Counted from the stretch's first letter, positions 17,201 through 26,092 are shown. The stretch: DNA of 59,445 nt from Paenibacillus glucanolyticus NBRC 15330 (GCF_004000885.1 NZ_BIMC01000028.1:1-59445); one strand, 5' to 3'. Numbers and translations: made by a program. Notes: generated from the sequence alone by a model not told the origin.

Positions 17201-17668
17201 ATGACGAAACTCATCGAAGTCGAAGCAGCGCAGGCGACAGCCATCCAAACAGCGCCAACAATATGTGAAGAGCCCATCCGCTATATGGAGATGTTCCGTT
17301 TCGACTGGGGCTCGGCTGAACGCTTTATCCCCTGGAGCGATCGAAGCTGGAACTGCGGCTTGTTCAAAATCAGCTGCGGAGAAGCAGCCGGTTATGCGGA
17401 ATATGCCCTGCCGAGCACGAGAGAATTCGCAGATCTGGTCCGCTGGGCATCTGTATTTGCAAGGCTGCGGGGCATGCCCGTGACTGAGGCCATACGCTAT
17501 GCTCAGAAGCAGCAGCAATGGGGATCCGCTCGGATGCTGCTCGCCGTATCGGCGTTAGCCGATCTGGAGGCGAACCTGCACCAGCATGTAACTCGCGAAC
17601 GCCTAGGCAGCCTCCCGCTGGAGCGGTCCTTCCTGATGGATTGCTCGCAAGCTTATTATTTCTTTTAA
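17201..17668 (+). CDS. Unknown 155-aa protein under c-di-AMP riboswitch control
   Basis: AGGGAGCG lies upstream of the ATG. The product has no signal peptide and no membrane helix. It has an aromatic-rich N-terminal half (EPIRYMEMFRFDWG, FIPWSDRSWNCGLFKISCGE) and a helical C-terminal half (STREFADLVRWASVFARLRG, WGSARMLLAVSALADLEANL). I recognise no domain. It is the only gene between the riboswitch and the convergent proline dehydrogenase gene, so it is probably monocistronic. Regulation by c-di-AMP points to a role in K+, osmotic or cell-wall homeostasis, but the function is unknown. Confidence 0.8.
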   Translation: MTKLIEVEAAQATAIQTAPTICEEPIRYMEMFRFDWGSAERFIPWSDRSWNCGLFKISCGEAAGYAEYALPSTREFADLVRWASVFARLRGMPVTEAIRYAQKQQQWGSARMLLAVSALADLEANLHQHVTRERLGSLPLERSFLMDCSQAYYFF

Positions 17669-17691
17669 GGTAAGGGCGGTGTTCACACCCC

Positions 17692-18612
17692 TCACTTGAA
17701 CATATTTTTCAGCACCATCATGAGGTTAGCCGGCTTTTCCGCCAGCCGCCGGGTGAAGTACGGGTACCACATCGTCCCGTAGGGCATATAACAACGGATG
17801 CGATAGCCATCCTCTGCAAGCGCAGCCTGATCGTTCATTCGCAGCCCGTACAGCATCTGAAATTCGAAATCCTCTTTCTCTATGCGGCTCTGCTCGGCAA
17901 ACACCTTGACCCAGTCGATGATATTGTCATCGTGCGTGGCAATCGCAGTGTACGCTCCCTGATCGAAATGCATTTTGATCAATTTTTTATAGTTATCGAT
18001 CACTTCGCGTTTCTGCTGAAAGGCGATGGTTCCGGGCTCTTTATATGCCCCCTTTACCAGGCGCAGATTGACCCCCGCCTCCATCATGCTTCGCACGTCT
18101 TCCTCCGTGCGGAACAAGTAGGCCTGCATCACGGTGCCCACATTGGGCAGCCCCTCCTTATGGAGCCGCAGCGTCATATCGATTGTCGCCTGGGTATATG
18201 GCGAATCCTCCATATCCAGACGCACGAAATTGCGAAACTCTTTCGCCTTTTTCACCACCGACCTGATATTCTCGTAAGCCTTCTCAAGGTCCAGTACCAT
18301 GCCCATCTGCGTCGGTTTCAATGACACATTTGACTGCACTCCCCGCTGTGCGATTCCCTCCACAAGCTTCAAATATTCCTCGCGGTATTCGGCCGCTTCG
18401 TCCAGCGTCGTAATGCCCTCCCCCAAATGATCCAGCGTGACGAGAATGCCCTTCGCATTGAGCCTCTCGATTTCATCCAAGGCCTCATCCAGCGTATTGC
18501 CGGCAATGAATCGGCCTGCCAATTTCCTTCCGTATTTGATCGACAGCCACTTCACGAGTTTATTGCCGGACACCGTCAGGATCACTTTGCGGTAAAACTC
18601 GGTTCCGTCCAT
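17692..18612 (-). CDS. Proline dehydrogenase
   Basis: FAD-dependent oxidation of proline to pyrroline-5-carboxylate, the first step of proline catabolism, with electrons passed to the quinone pool. 306 residues, typical of the monofunctional (PutB/FadM-type) enzymes. Family motifs are visible: VSLKPTQMG, FVRLDMEDSPYT, NVGTVMQAYLFRT, RLVKGAYKEP, IATHDD and FQMLYGLR. AAAGGGGGCG precedes the ATG. No P5C dehydrogenase gene is adjacent. Being next to c-di-AMP/K+ genes it may relate to osmolyte turnover (inference). Confidence 0.93.
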   Translation of the reverse strand: MDGTEFYRKVILTVSGNKLVKWLSIKYGRKLAGRFIAGNTLDEALDEIERLNAKGILVTLDHLGEGITTLDEAAEYREEYLKLVEGIAQRGVQSNVSLKPTQMGMVLDLEKAYENIRSVVKKAKEFRNFVRLDMEDSPYTQATIDMTLRLHKEGLPNVGTVMQAYLFRTEEDVRSMMEAGVNLRLVKGAYKEPGTIAFQQKREVIDNYKKLIKMHFDQGAYTAIATHDDNIIDWVKVFAEQSRIEKEDFEFQMLYGLRMNDQAALAEDGYRIRCYMPYGTMWYPYFTRRLAEKPANLMMVLKNMFK

Positions 18613-18742
18613 GCATGCGCCCCCTTTGTAAGGTAAACCAAATGCACCCTCTACCTTAACTCATATGCAAAAATCATGACGGCATGCAGGAAGACATACA
18701 TATCACGCAGGCAATGGCCGTGTCGGAGCGATTCTGGCTTTC

Positions 18743-18797
18743 CGGCATGCAAAGAAACCTCTCCATTACGATAGTGGAGAGGTTTCTTTGCATGCCG
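18743..18797. repeat. Long perfect inverted repeat, 23-bp arms
   Basis: Arms 18743-18765 and 18775-18797 (starting CGGCATGCAAAGAAACCTCT) are perfect complements around a 9-base loop. There is no T tract on either side, so it is not a standard terminator. It could be a small mobile hairpin (MITE-like), a recombination target or a structured RNA. Apart from it, the 18613-19054 gap is AT-rich and holds the proline dehydrogenase promoter region and the leader of the next gene. Confidence 0.85.
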
Positions 18798-19054
18798 AAG
18801 ATTCTTTTATTGAGCATTTTAAAATCATTATAGTTCCGATTGATTTTTCGATTTGCAGACAATTGAAGTAGAAAAGTTCGCCATATGTAAAAGAGATAAC
18901 TGTAAATATTATAATATACCATTTTTACTATTATAAATTCATAATCACACTATTTTTTTAGAGAAAACACAACTTTTTTCATTTGTTAAATTTTAGGATT
19001 TTAATATATATTATTCGTGTTAATTACAAAAAATAACAGTAAGGGGTTGATTTT

Positions 19055-19813
19055 TTGAGTTTTTGGGGAGTAATTAAAAAAGTAGCCGCTTTTTTGGCTT
19101 TGGTAATGTTATTAAATACGGTATTTGCAGCAATTACTGTATCCGCGCTTCCTGCACATAGCGAACTGCAAAAGACTCAAGAGGAATTAAAACTATCAGA
19201 AAGCGAGATTCAAGAACTTCTATTATTTATTCAAGAACATTCTACAAGCATAGAGGAAGCAATCCAAACAGACAACAATTTAAAATTAAAAATGGAGGAA
19301 TACGACGAGTACAGCAAAGAATTTGCCTTGATACTTGCTTTTGCAGATATAGCAAATAGTCAGACCTCAACGATTAGTCACTTGTCAGATCCCAGTATTC
19401 AGAGTGAAATTTCACCGGCGATTTGGCCTATTGTTTGGGCGGTTGTTGCTGCTATAATAAAAGCAGCTGTAAAAAAGAAGATGGGAAAGAAAATCCAGCA
19501 GCAACTCGGTGATCGTTTCGAAAGAGAAGTTTGGCCTCAAATAGAGCCTGGAATTAAAGCGCAATATGAAAGATATGGTTATACTAGAAACAAAGGACCT
19601 GAGTTACCTTCCGCACCGAACGGGATTAATCAGGGCGAGCAAATTATTTCTTTATTTGGTCAAGATGGTACAGAATATTTGAGACTAGATGTCTTTACTT
19701 CCCAATCAAGAAATCATACTCGGTGGCACTATCATACAAAAGATGATTGGCCTGATCATAAAGGAAATATTGATTTATACCATAATTCACTTCCAAAGTG
19801 GGGTTCAGAGTAA
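19055..19813 (+). CDS. YpjP-like exported protein
   Basis: 252 residues starting at TTG (19055), 8 bases after AAGGGG; no other start fits. A signal peptide or membrane anchor (about 10-32), a coiled-coil-like Glu/Lys-rich region (about 35-75), a second hydrophobic stretch (AIWPIVWAVVAAIIKAAV) with a KKKMGKK tail, and a C-terminal domain with WHYHTKDDWPDHKGNIDLYH and LPKW. The last part and the preceding RFEREVWPQIEPGIKAQYE resemble the YpjP family of Bacillus, whose function is unknown. The His-rich motif could bind a metal. Base composition is more AT-rich than its neighbours. Confidence 0.6.
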   Translation: MSFWGVIKKVAAFLALVMLLNTVFAAITVSALPAHSELQKTQEELKLSESEIQELLLFIQEHSTSIEEAIQTDNNLKLKMEEYDEYSKEFALILAFADIANSQTSTISHLSDPSIQSEISPAIWPIVWAVVAAIIKAAVKKKMGKKIQQQLGDRFEREVWPQIEPGIKAQYERYGYTRNKGPELPSAPNGINQGEQIISLFGQDGTEYLRLDVFTSQSRNHTRWHYHTKDDWPDHKGNIDLYHNSLPKWGSE

Positions 19814-20364
19814 AGTTGCATAAGAGACGATTTCTATTAACGTTTGGTCGAAATTTAGACCATAGTAATATCGACTACTTGGTAAAAAGCCGATTATCCA
19901 GGTATAAGGGCGGAATCCAGAAAGATTATTTTAATACCGTTCTTAAAAAGGGCGCCGAAGTTATTCTAAACTACCAGATTATCGATACGAATTTTGATCG
20001 AATATCGTCCAGGTATTATTTGGACGACTTTCATTTGACGGAAGCTCAAAAGAACGGCTTCCTGCTTTCATTAAGCAAGCTGAAAGGCACCCATGTCTGG
20101 TGCGATCCTAGGATTCAAGGTCATGCGTTCTGTGTAGTGGGTGATATTGAGTTCAGTTTTTATGTGTATCGGTCACTTGAAGGCCAGGAATACCGCTTTC
20201 CTCAATACTACAATCATGACGGTAACGCTGATATTATTGTACATTCTCAGCTGCCTAAAATGCCCGAAGAAGAACAATATTTGTGCTTTCCGACTGATTG
20301 GAGCCTAGAGGTCAAAGATGAAATAACGATCAAATGGATACAGAAGCTGATTAATTGTAGTTAA
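19798..20364 (+). CDS. Unknown protein overlapping the YpjP-like gene
   Basis: 188 residues if GTG at 19798 is used; TTG at 19816 is an alternative, and neither has a strong ribosome binding site. It overlaps the end of the YpjP-like gene by 16 bases and ends before a strong terminator, so the two form a unit. No signal peptide or membrane helix. The region GTHVWCDPRIQGHAFCVVGDIEFSF has a beta-rich look. A secreted protein followed by a small cytoplasmic partner is also the layout of toxin-immunity pairs, but nothing here proves it. Confidence 0.6.
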   Translation: MGFRVKLHKRRFLLTFGRNLDHSNIDYLVKSRLSRYKGGIQKDYFNTVLKKGAEVILNYQIIDTNFDRISSRYYLDDFHLTEAQKNGFLLSLSKLKGTHVWCDPRIQGHAFCVVGDIEFSFYVYRSLEGQEYRFPQYYNHDGNADIIVHSQLPKMPEEEQYLCFPTDWSLEVKDEITIKWIQKLINCS

Positions 20365-20414
20365 CGATACTCTAAACCCAGCCGACTCGAACCAAGAAGG
20401 TATAAGATATACTG

Positions 20415-20450
20415 AAAAAGCTGAACTAGCATCATCTAGTTCAGCTTTTT
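20415..20450. terminator. Bidirectional terminator
   Basis: AAAAAGCTGAACTAG / CTAGTTCAGCTTTTT around a 6-base loop. It ends the YpjP-like unit (plus) and the sugar ABC/serine hydrolase operon (minus). Confidence 0.9.
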
Positions 20451-20552
20451 ACATAATTTCAGTCTGTTAAAGACCAGGTTGATTAAACTTTAGCCCATTG
20501 TCTGATGACGACCACATCATAGCCGTTTGGAGAAAAGCAAAAATTACATGTT

Positions 20553-21977
20553 CTACGCCTTGGCCTTGCCGTTAATCTCCCGGACCACCTTGCCCTCAAA
20601 CGATTGGTTCATCCAGTAGGCGAGATGAATTCCCCCCTCATCGAAGGTACAATCCGTGGTTAAGTAGAACGGCGTCTCCGTCAGCCTGATCGTCAGTCTC
20701 AGCGTCTGGTCGTTCCAGGTCATGGAGGCGGCATAGTCGTTATCCTCCAGCATGATCAGCTTCGTGGTTCCTGACTTCCACTCATTGCGGCCAAAGGCAA
20801 TCGAATTCGTGCCGTCTTCCCCCACAAGCTCCATTACAGCGCCATCTTCTTCGAACCGAATGGAGATCGAATGCAGCTTATCCTCATTCTCCTCCAGCTC
20901 ATACACAATTCCGGTAATGTCCTGCTCAATCGGGGAACGCGCTTCTTCCCTTGGGGGATCCAGCTTGAGCTCTTGCAGCACTCCGGCAAGAGAGGACTCG
21001 GCCCCCGTGTCAGCCGGCAGCTTATCAGGTCCCATGGCAGGCAGCAGATGCTCCCATACCACGTCCAGCACTTCCTGCATGTCCCCAAGGCCGGAGGTAA
21101 TGGCGATGACCGCATCCTGCTCCGGCAGCACGACGCAGAACTGGCCGAATGCGCCATCACCTCGATATCCTCCATGACGGCACATCCAGAATTGATAACC
21201 GTAGCCTTCGGTCCAATCCGATGTGGAGTCCGCAGGTCCGTTGAATATCTGCTTCGAGGTTGCCTCTTCGATCCAGTCTTCCGGAATCAGGCGGCGGCCT
21301 TCCCACACCCCCTTTTGAAGGTAGAGCTGACCAAACTTGGCGATGTCCTCGGTCTTCACCTTAAGCCCCCATCCACCGGTATTGATTCCCTTCGGACAGC
21401 TTTCCCAGGTGGCTCCATGTATGCCAAGCGGTTCGAACAGACGGGGCTGCAGATAATCCAGCAGCGTGATGCCGGTTACCTTCTGCAGAATAGCCGAGAG
21501 CATGTAAGTCGCTGCGCTGTTATAGACAAAATGGGTTCCAGGTTCATGCTCGACTGCTTGTTTGAAAAAATCATCTACCCAGATATCGGACTGCATGGCA
21601 GGCTCCTGGGCATGTCCCGTTCCCATAATAAGCAAATCGCGTATCGTCATGGCGGACAGATTTGGAGATGGTTCCTCCGGCGTATTTTCCGGAAAGAATC
21701 CGATCACCTGATCCTCCAGCGTGACCCGGCCTTCCTGGACCAGAAGTCCAATCGCGGTAGAGGTGAAGCTTTTGCTTAACGAGAAGAGCATATGCGGCTT
21801 GTCCGCCTGATACGGCTTCCACCAGCCTTCCGCTGCGACATGCCCGTGCCGCACCAACATGAAGCTGTGCAGCTCAAGCTCCTTCTCCTGAATCGATGCG
21901 ATAAAACGCTCAATAGACTGTGATGAGATTCCTTGGTTTTCGGGGGTACTTCTTGGCAATAACGGAACCGTATTCAT
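20553..21977 (-). CDS. Serine hydrolase, beta-lactamase class C / esterase fold
   Basis: 474 residues. The nucleophile motif SLSK (Ser66, Lys69), a YNS motif (in HFVYNSAATYML) and an HGG triad in CRHGGYRGDGAFGQ fit the penicillin-binding protein/class C beta-lactamase fold, followed by a C-terminal beta-rich domain. No signal peptide is seen, so it is probably a cytoplasmic esterase or amidase rather than a beta-lactamase. I chose the ATG at 21977 (MNTVPLL) because GGAGG lies 10 bases upstream. It is the last gene of a sugar ABC/ChbG operon, which suggests that it acts on an imported glycoside or glycan piece. Confidence 0.85.
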   Translation of the reverse strand: MNTVPLLPRSTPENQGISSQSIERFIASIQEKELELHSFMLVRHGHVAAEGWWKPYQADKPHMLFSLSKSFTSTAIGLLVQEGRVTLEDQVIGFFPENTPEEPSPNLSAMTIRDLLIMGTGHAQEPAMQSDIWVDDFFKQAVEHEPGTHFVYNSAATYMLSAILQKVTGITLLDYLQPRLFEPLGIHGATWESCPKGINTGGWGLKVKTEDIAKFGQLYLQKGVWEGRRLIPEDWIEEATSKQIFNGPADSTSDWTEGYGYQFWMCRHGGYRGDGAFGQFCVVLPEQDAVIAITSGLGDMQEVLDVVWEHLLPAMGPDKLPADTGAESSLAGVLQELKLDPPREEARSPIEQDITGIVYELEENEDKLHSISIRFEEDGAVMELVGEDGTNSIAFGRNEWKSGTTKLIMLEDNDYAASMTWNDQTLRLTIRLTETPFYLTTDCTFDEGGIHLAYWMNQSFEGKVVREINGKAKA

Positions 21978-22034
21978 GTTCATCTCCTCCGCCTCTCCCT
22001 GTATTAACAAGATACATTCATCCGTACGCTTCCA

Positions 22035-22796
22035 TTATACACCGGATAATGGAACCGCTTCATCATATCGAATCGCACGAAAGCCCCGTCGTTCGCTAAT
22101 CTCATTCAAGTCCTCCCGTGCAAGAAAGGAAGCCTCCTCATTACGCCCGCGCGCCAGTTGCTCCCCATCCACTTGAGCATTGCCGCACTGCACCATTTCC
22201 TCCGAATACAGTGCCGGATGGGACAGGAAGAAGTACTGGTCTTCCGTCAGACCGCCAAGCACCCTTTCAAACGAATCGGCGCCGTCCGGGACACCACCCG
22301 GGAAGAAGTTGTAGTAATCGCGATGGTTGATAAGCCCCTTCGCTTCAATCCAGCGGTCCAGCTCTTCCTGCAGCCCGGGTATGAAACGTTCCGGCAGCAT
22401 ATGAGAGTCCGCATAAGAAATCTTGAATCCTGCTGCGGTCAGTTTATTGAGCTGTGCTTCGCATTCCACGATAATCTCCTGCAGTGAAGGCGGGTGATCC
22501 TGGAACAAGATCGGGTCCTGATAGAAATATCCGGCCCGATCGACAAGCGAAGGAACCTGTTCCTTCGCGGCAACAGGTCCCCAGCGTACGTTATCCCACT
22601 CTGCATTCAGCGTCATATGAAACCCGAAGCAGATGTCCTTGCGATGCGCCAGCAGCTGCGCGGCCTCGGCTAGATAGGGGCCGGGCGCCATAATGGACAC
22701 ATTTTTAATAAAACCGGCATCCACACTTCGGGCAATCGCAGCATTGGCTGAACGGCTGGAAGCGTAATCGTCCGCTCTCGTGATGATCCGCCTCAT
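22035..22796 (-). CDS. chbG: ChbG/YdjC family carbohydrate deacetylase
   Basis: 253 residues of the YdjC fold. The family removes an acetyl group from chitooligosaccharides with a divalent metal. Metal ligands are visible: Asp9-Asp10 (RADDYASS), His60 (GFHMTLNAEW) and His132 (DSHML). The ATG at 22796 overlaps the permease stop (ATGA), so translation is coupled; a frame running further upstream is only the overlap with the permease gene. Its place in the ABC operon suggests that the transporter brings in an N-acetylated oligosaccharide such as chitobiose (inference). Confidence 0.85.
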   Translation of the reverse strand: MRRIITRADDYASSRSANAAIARSVDAGFIKNVSIMAPGPYLAEAAQLLAHRKDICFGFHMTLNAEWDNVRWGPVAAKEQVPSLVDRAGYFYQDPILFQDHPPSLQEIIVECEAQLNKLTAAGFKISYADSHMLPERFIPGLQEELDRWIEAKGLINHRDYYNFFPGGVPDGADSFERVLGGLTEDQYFFLSHPALYSEEMVQCGNAQVDGEQLARGRNEEASFLAREDLNEISERRGFRAIRYDEAVPLSGV

Positions 22797-23629
22797 TTTA
22801 CCGCACCTGCTGCAATCCCCTTGATGATGTATTTCTGCGCAAAAATATAGAATATAACCACCGGGATAATGGTCAGTGTCAGACCTGCCATCGCCTGGTT
22901 CCACACAATCGTGAATTCCCCGAAGAAGTAGAAGGTGGAGAGCGGAATGGTCCGCAGCCCTTTGTCGGACAATGTCAGCGATGGAAGCAGATAGTCATTC
23001 CACAGGGCGATGACATTCAGGATGGCAATCGTCACACTGATGTTCTTCAGCAGCGGAAACACAATTCTCCAGAATACACCTAGTTTGGAGCAGCCATCGA
23101 GCGTTGCCGCTTCCTCCAGCGCCACCGGCACGGATTTAATGAAGCCGTGGTAGAGAAAGACCGCCATGCTCGAAGTAAAACCGATATTCATATAAATCAG
23201 ACCCTCATGGGTATTAAGCATCGGAATGTGAAGATTGCTGCGAATCCAGTCCATGACCTGCATCAGCGGCATCATCAGCGTCTGGAACGGAATCAGCATC
23301 GTTGCCACAAATGTGAAGAAAATGACTTTGCTCAGCTTGTTATCCGTACGCACCAGCATCCAGGCCGTCATGGAGGCGAGCACGATGACAATGACAACCG
23401 AGATGATGGTGACATAGAGCGAGTTGCCCAAAGCGGTGAAGAAATTCATCTTCTCCATCGCCGATTTATAATACTCGAAGCTGAAGGAGGAAGGCAGCGC
23501 AAGCGCATTCTCATACAGCTCTGCACGATCCTTGAACGAGTTAATCAGCATGAGGAAGACCGGGGACAAGAAGACCAGTGCAAAGAGGAACAGCAGAATG
23601 TCGAGCAGCCATTTACCTGATTTCTTCAT
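22793..23629 (-). CDS. Carbohydrate ABC transporter permease (MalG type)
   Basis: 278 residues, six membrane helices. The EAA loop that contacts the ATPase is EEAATLDGCSKLGVFWRIVFPLL. It starts within one base of the upstream permease stop (TAATG) and ends in the ATGA overlap with chbG. No ATP-binding subunit is encoded in the operon, as is usual for these CUT1 importers, which share an MsmX-like ATPase encoded elsewhere. Confidence 0.93.
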   Translation of the reverse strand: MKKSGKWLLDILLFLFALVFLSPVFLMLINSFKDRAELYENALALPSSFSFEYYKSAMEKMNFFTALGNSLYVTIISVVIVIVLASMTAWMLVRTDNKLSKVIFFTFVATMLIPFQTLMMPLMQVMDWIRSNLHIPMLNTHEGLIYMNIGFTSSMAVFLYHGFIKSVPVALEEAATLDGCSKLGVFWRIVFPLLKNISVTIAILNVIALWNDYLLPSLTLSDKGLRTIPLSTFYFFGEFTIVWNQAMAGLTLTIIPVVIFYIFAQKYIIKGIAAGAVK

Positions 23630-24504
23630 TACATCTGCACCTCTTTTCTCTTCGTGATGATGACTTGCGTCAGCGTGAGTCCAGCAACAATCAGGAAGAA
23701 GATGATCGCTTTTGCCTGACCTAAGCCATAATTGCCGTAAGCAAAGATCTCATTGAAGATATTCATCGCAAACATCTCTGTCGCATTGCTCGGTCCGCCC
23801 TTGGTCAGGGACAGATTGACATCATAGATTTTGAACGCACCCGACAAGGTCAGGAACAGACAGATCGTGAAGGAAGGCATCAACAGCGGGAACACAATGC
23901 TCTTCAGACGCTGCCACAGACTTGCGCCATCGACCTTGGCCGCTTCCATCAGCTCATCCGGAATCCCCTGGATTCCCGCGATATAGATGATCATCGTATA
24001 ACCTGCCAGCTGCCAGGTGAACACCGCAACGATGGCATACAACGCAAACTGCGGATGCAGCAGCCAGTTAAAAAACACACTGCCGAGCCCTGTTTTCTCT
24101 CCCAAGAAACTGAAGGCATCCGTAAAAATAAACTGCCAGATGTAACCCAGGATCAAACCGCCGATCAGGTTCGGCATGAAAAACATCGTCCGCGCCGCGT
24201 TTCTTGAGCGGAGTTTTGTCGTAACGAGCAGTGCAAACCCAAGCCCCAAAATATTGACGCAGACCAGCGCAAGCAGCGTGAATTGAACCGTATGCCAAGC
24301 CGATGACAAGAATCGGTCGTCCTGGAACAGCTGAACGTAATTGTCAAACCCTACGAATACTTTCGGATTGGCCGGAATACCGTCCCAATTCACAAAAGAG
24401 TACACAATACCGATAATGAACGGGATGATGACAACCGTCGTGAAAATAAACAGAAGCGGCACCGTAAACAGGGCAAACCAGGCTTTGTCCTTTCTTTTGC
24501 TCAT
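23629..24504 (-). CDS. Carbohydrate ABC transporter permease (MalF type)
   Basis: 291 residues, six membrane helices. The EAA loop is MEAAKVDGASLWQRLKSIVFPLL. It pairs with the next permease to form the CUT1 channel. It is separated from the binding-protein gene by a hairpin with a T run, which probably lowers permease expression relative to the binding protein. Confidence 0.93.
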   Translation of the reverse strand: MSKRKDKAWFALFTVPLLFIFTTVVIIPFIIGIVYSFVNWDGIPANPKVFVGFDNYVQLFQDDRFLSSAWHTVQFTLLALVCVNILGLGFALLVTTKLRSRNAARTMFFMPNLIGGLILGYIWQFIFTDAFSFLGEKTGLGSVFFNWLLHPQFALYAIVAVFTWQLAGYTMIIYIAGIQGIPDELMEAAKVDGASLWQRLKSIVFPLLMPSFTICLFLTLSGAFKIYDVNLSLTKGGPSNATEMFAMNIFNEIFAYGNYGLGQAKAIIFFLIVAGLTLTQVIITKRKEVQM

Positions 24505-24571
24505 AATCCATACCTTCTTTCCGTTCCGGATGATTCCCGCGCGGGCGGCATCAAACCTTGAATTCGTGTTA

Positions 24572-24628
24572 GAAAAAAAACAAAAGCCTAACGCTCTTGG
24601 ATCATCAGAACGTCGGAGGCTAGGCTTT
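24572..24628 (-). terminator. Hairpin between binding protein and permease genes (partial terminator)
   Basis: On the minus strand AAAGCCTA pairs with TAGGCTTT over a long loop, followed by a run of T. The position after a binding-protein gene is typical for an attenuating terminator or a 3' stabiliser. Confidence 0.6.
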
Positions 24629-24674
24629 CGTTTTCATGGAATTGTTATTTCACTTCATCGGCTTTGCCTGCTTC

Positions 24675-25928
24675 TTACTTGGATGCTTTCGCCCATACCT
24701 CATCAAGTTTCTGCAGGAACTGTTCACCTGTCATGCCCGGATTCATGAAGTACTCCTGCGTCGCCGGAGCCAGGTCATTCGTGATGATGCCCGACGGGAA
24801 GTAGTTCAGTGCCCAAGTAATCGTCTCGCCTTTCGTTGTTGCCTCATGCACCGCTTGGGACAATGGATCCAGGTCGCCTGCTTCAATATTCGTTAAAGCC
24901 GGAATGAATTTGAAATCGTCCACGATGGCTTTCTTGCCTGTGTCGCTGGTAAACAGCCAATTCAGGAAAGCGTTCGCAGCTTTGACTTCATCAGCATCAG
25001 CCTGATTGTTGACGACCCAGTAGCTCGCCACGCCAACGGCGATTTTATCGTTGCCCGCAAGCGGGAACGGCATCATGCCGACCTTGGAGCCGAAATCACC
25101 GAAGTCCGCAAGCATGGAGTAACTCCAGTTGCCTTGATGCACCATAGCCGTTTTTTCTGTTGCAAAGTCACCCATCTGGCTGTCGTATTTTACTTCCAGC
25201 GGATTCTTGGCATTGGCTTTGATCACATCCATGAATTTGGCCCACTCCTGGAACTCTTTCGTGTCGGCCATCTTCACTTCGCCTTTATTCAGCTGTTCAA
25301 TATAAGCCAGCGGATCCGCTTGAAGCGCAAATGGTGTATTGAGAATGTGTCCGATCAGGAAGTATGCCTCCTGGGACAGGCTCAAACCGTTCTTGCCATC
25401 AGCCTTCAATTGCTCCATCGTCTTGGTGAAGGAGTCCAGGTCTTTCACATTCGCCGGATCTACCAGGTCCTTGTTGTATACAAGTCCGAAGCCCTCTACA
25501 CCGTATGGAACGCCAACGGTTTTATCGTCGACCTTCAATTCCATGTCTGGCGCAATGTTCTTAACATACTCTTCGCCGCTCAAGTCGGAGAAATAGGATT
25601 TCAGCTTCTCGGACTCGGGTCCCTGTGCTACGCTGAATATCGTCGGTCCCTGATTGCTGCCGAGCTTTGCTACCAGCTGCTGCGAATAGGCATCGCCCGC
25701 TGCACCCCATACTTCAACCTCGTTGCCGGTTTCTTCTTTATAAGTTTTAACCAAGGCTTCAAGTGGTTCTGTAATTTCAACTTTAGATTGGAAGAGCGTA
25801 ATTTTCTTTAGCTTATCTCCCCCGGATGCTGCTCCAGACTCTTTGTCAGATGTACCGCCACAGGCCGCAAGTGTCGCAACCAAAGCGGTTGCCGTCAGTA
25901 TGCTTAATACCTTTTTTACTTTTTTCAA
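24675..25928 (-). CDS. Sugar ABC transporter substrate-binding lipoprotein
   Basis: 417 residues. Signal peptide with lipobox LAAC (Cys23) and a family 1 solute-binding fold (EVEVWGAAGDAYSQQLVAKL, VPYGVEGFGLVYNKDL, YWVVNN). The start codon is TTG at 25928, 7-11 bases after GGGGGAGG. It is the first gene of the operon, behind a strong promoter with a LacI-type operator at the start site. It would capture the sugar outside the membrane and hand it to the two permeases. Confidence 0.93.
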   Translation of the reverse strand: MKKVKKVLSILTATALVATLAACGGTSDKESGAASGGDKLKKITLFQSKVEITEPLEALVKTYKEETGNEVEVWGAAGDAYSQQLVAKLGSNQGPTIFSVAQGPESEKLKSYFSDLSGEEYVKNIAPDMELKVDDKTVGVPYGVEGFGLVYNKDLVDPANVKDLDSFTKTMEQLKADGKNGLSLSQEAYFLIGHILNTPFALQADPLAYIEQLNKGEVKMADTKEFQEWAKFMDVIKANAKNPLEVKYDSQMGDFATEKTAMVHQGNWSYSMLADFGDFGSKVGMMPFPLAGNDKIAVGVASYWVVNNQADADEVKAANAFLNWLFTSDTGKKAIVDDFKFIPALTNIEAGDLDPLSQAVHEATTKGETITWALNYFPSGIITNDLAPATQEYFMNPGMTGEQFLQKLDEVWAKASK

Positions 25929-25958
25929 GTGACACGCCTCCCCCTAAGGACTCTATAA

Positions 25959-26007
25959 AGTAAAACGTTTACAAACCCATCATATGGCGGTTTATCTAGA
26001 TTGTCAA
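25959..26007 (-). promoter_or_regulatory. Promoter and LacI-type operator of the sugar ABC operon
   Basis: Minus strand: TTGACA (26002-26007), 17 bases, TATGAT (25979-25984), then the palindrome TGTAAACGTTTTACT (25959-25973) with a central CG directly at the start of transcription. Such a position blocks RNA polymerase when repressor is bound. The motif also resembles a catabolite-response element, so CcpA is an alternative. Confidence 0.75.
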
Positions 26008-26041
26008 TAAAAATTGTACGCGTTTTCATAAAAATATTAAG

Positions 26042-26078
26042 TAAAAAAACTAGTAAAATATTAGATATTTTACTAGTT
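26042..26078 (-). terminator. AT-rich terminator of the LacI-family gene
   Basis: AACTAGTAAAATAT and its complement around TAG/CTA, followed on the minus strand by seven T. It separates the regulator from the ABC operon. Confidence 0.75.
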
Positions 26079-26092
26079 AAATTCCCTGCGTT

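Noticed and set aside
18674..18922. 82-codon minus-strand frame
   Set aside because: It spans the perfect inverted repeat and AT-rich leader, has no ribosome binding site and no family resemblance.
20553..21977. Beta-lactamase conferring antibiotic resistance
   Set aside because: The fold is shared, but there is no signal peptide, the YNS/HGG motifs differ from true class C enzymes, and the gene belongs to a sugar transport operon.
25959..25973. Reading the palindrome only as a CcpA catabolite-response element
   Set aside because: The sequence would also fit cre, but a LacI-family gene lies directly upstream and the site sits at +1, so the local repressor is the simpler candidate. CcpA cannot be excluded.
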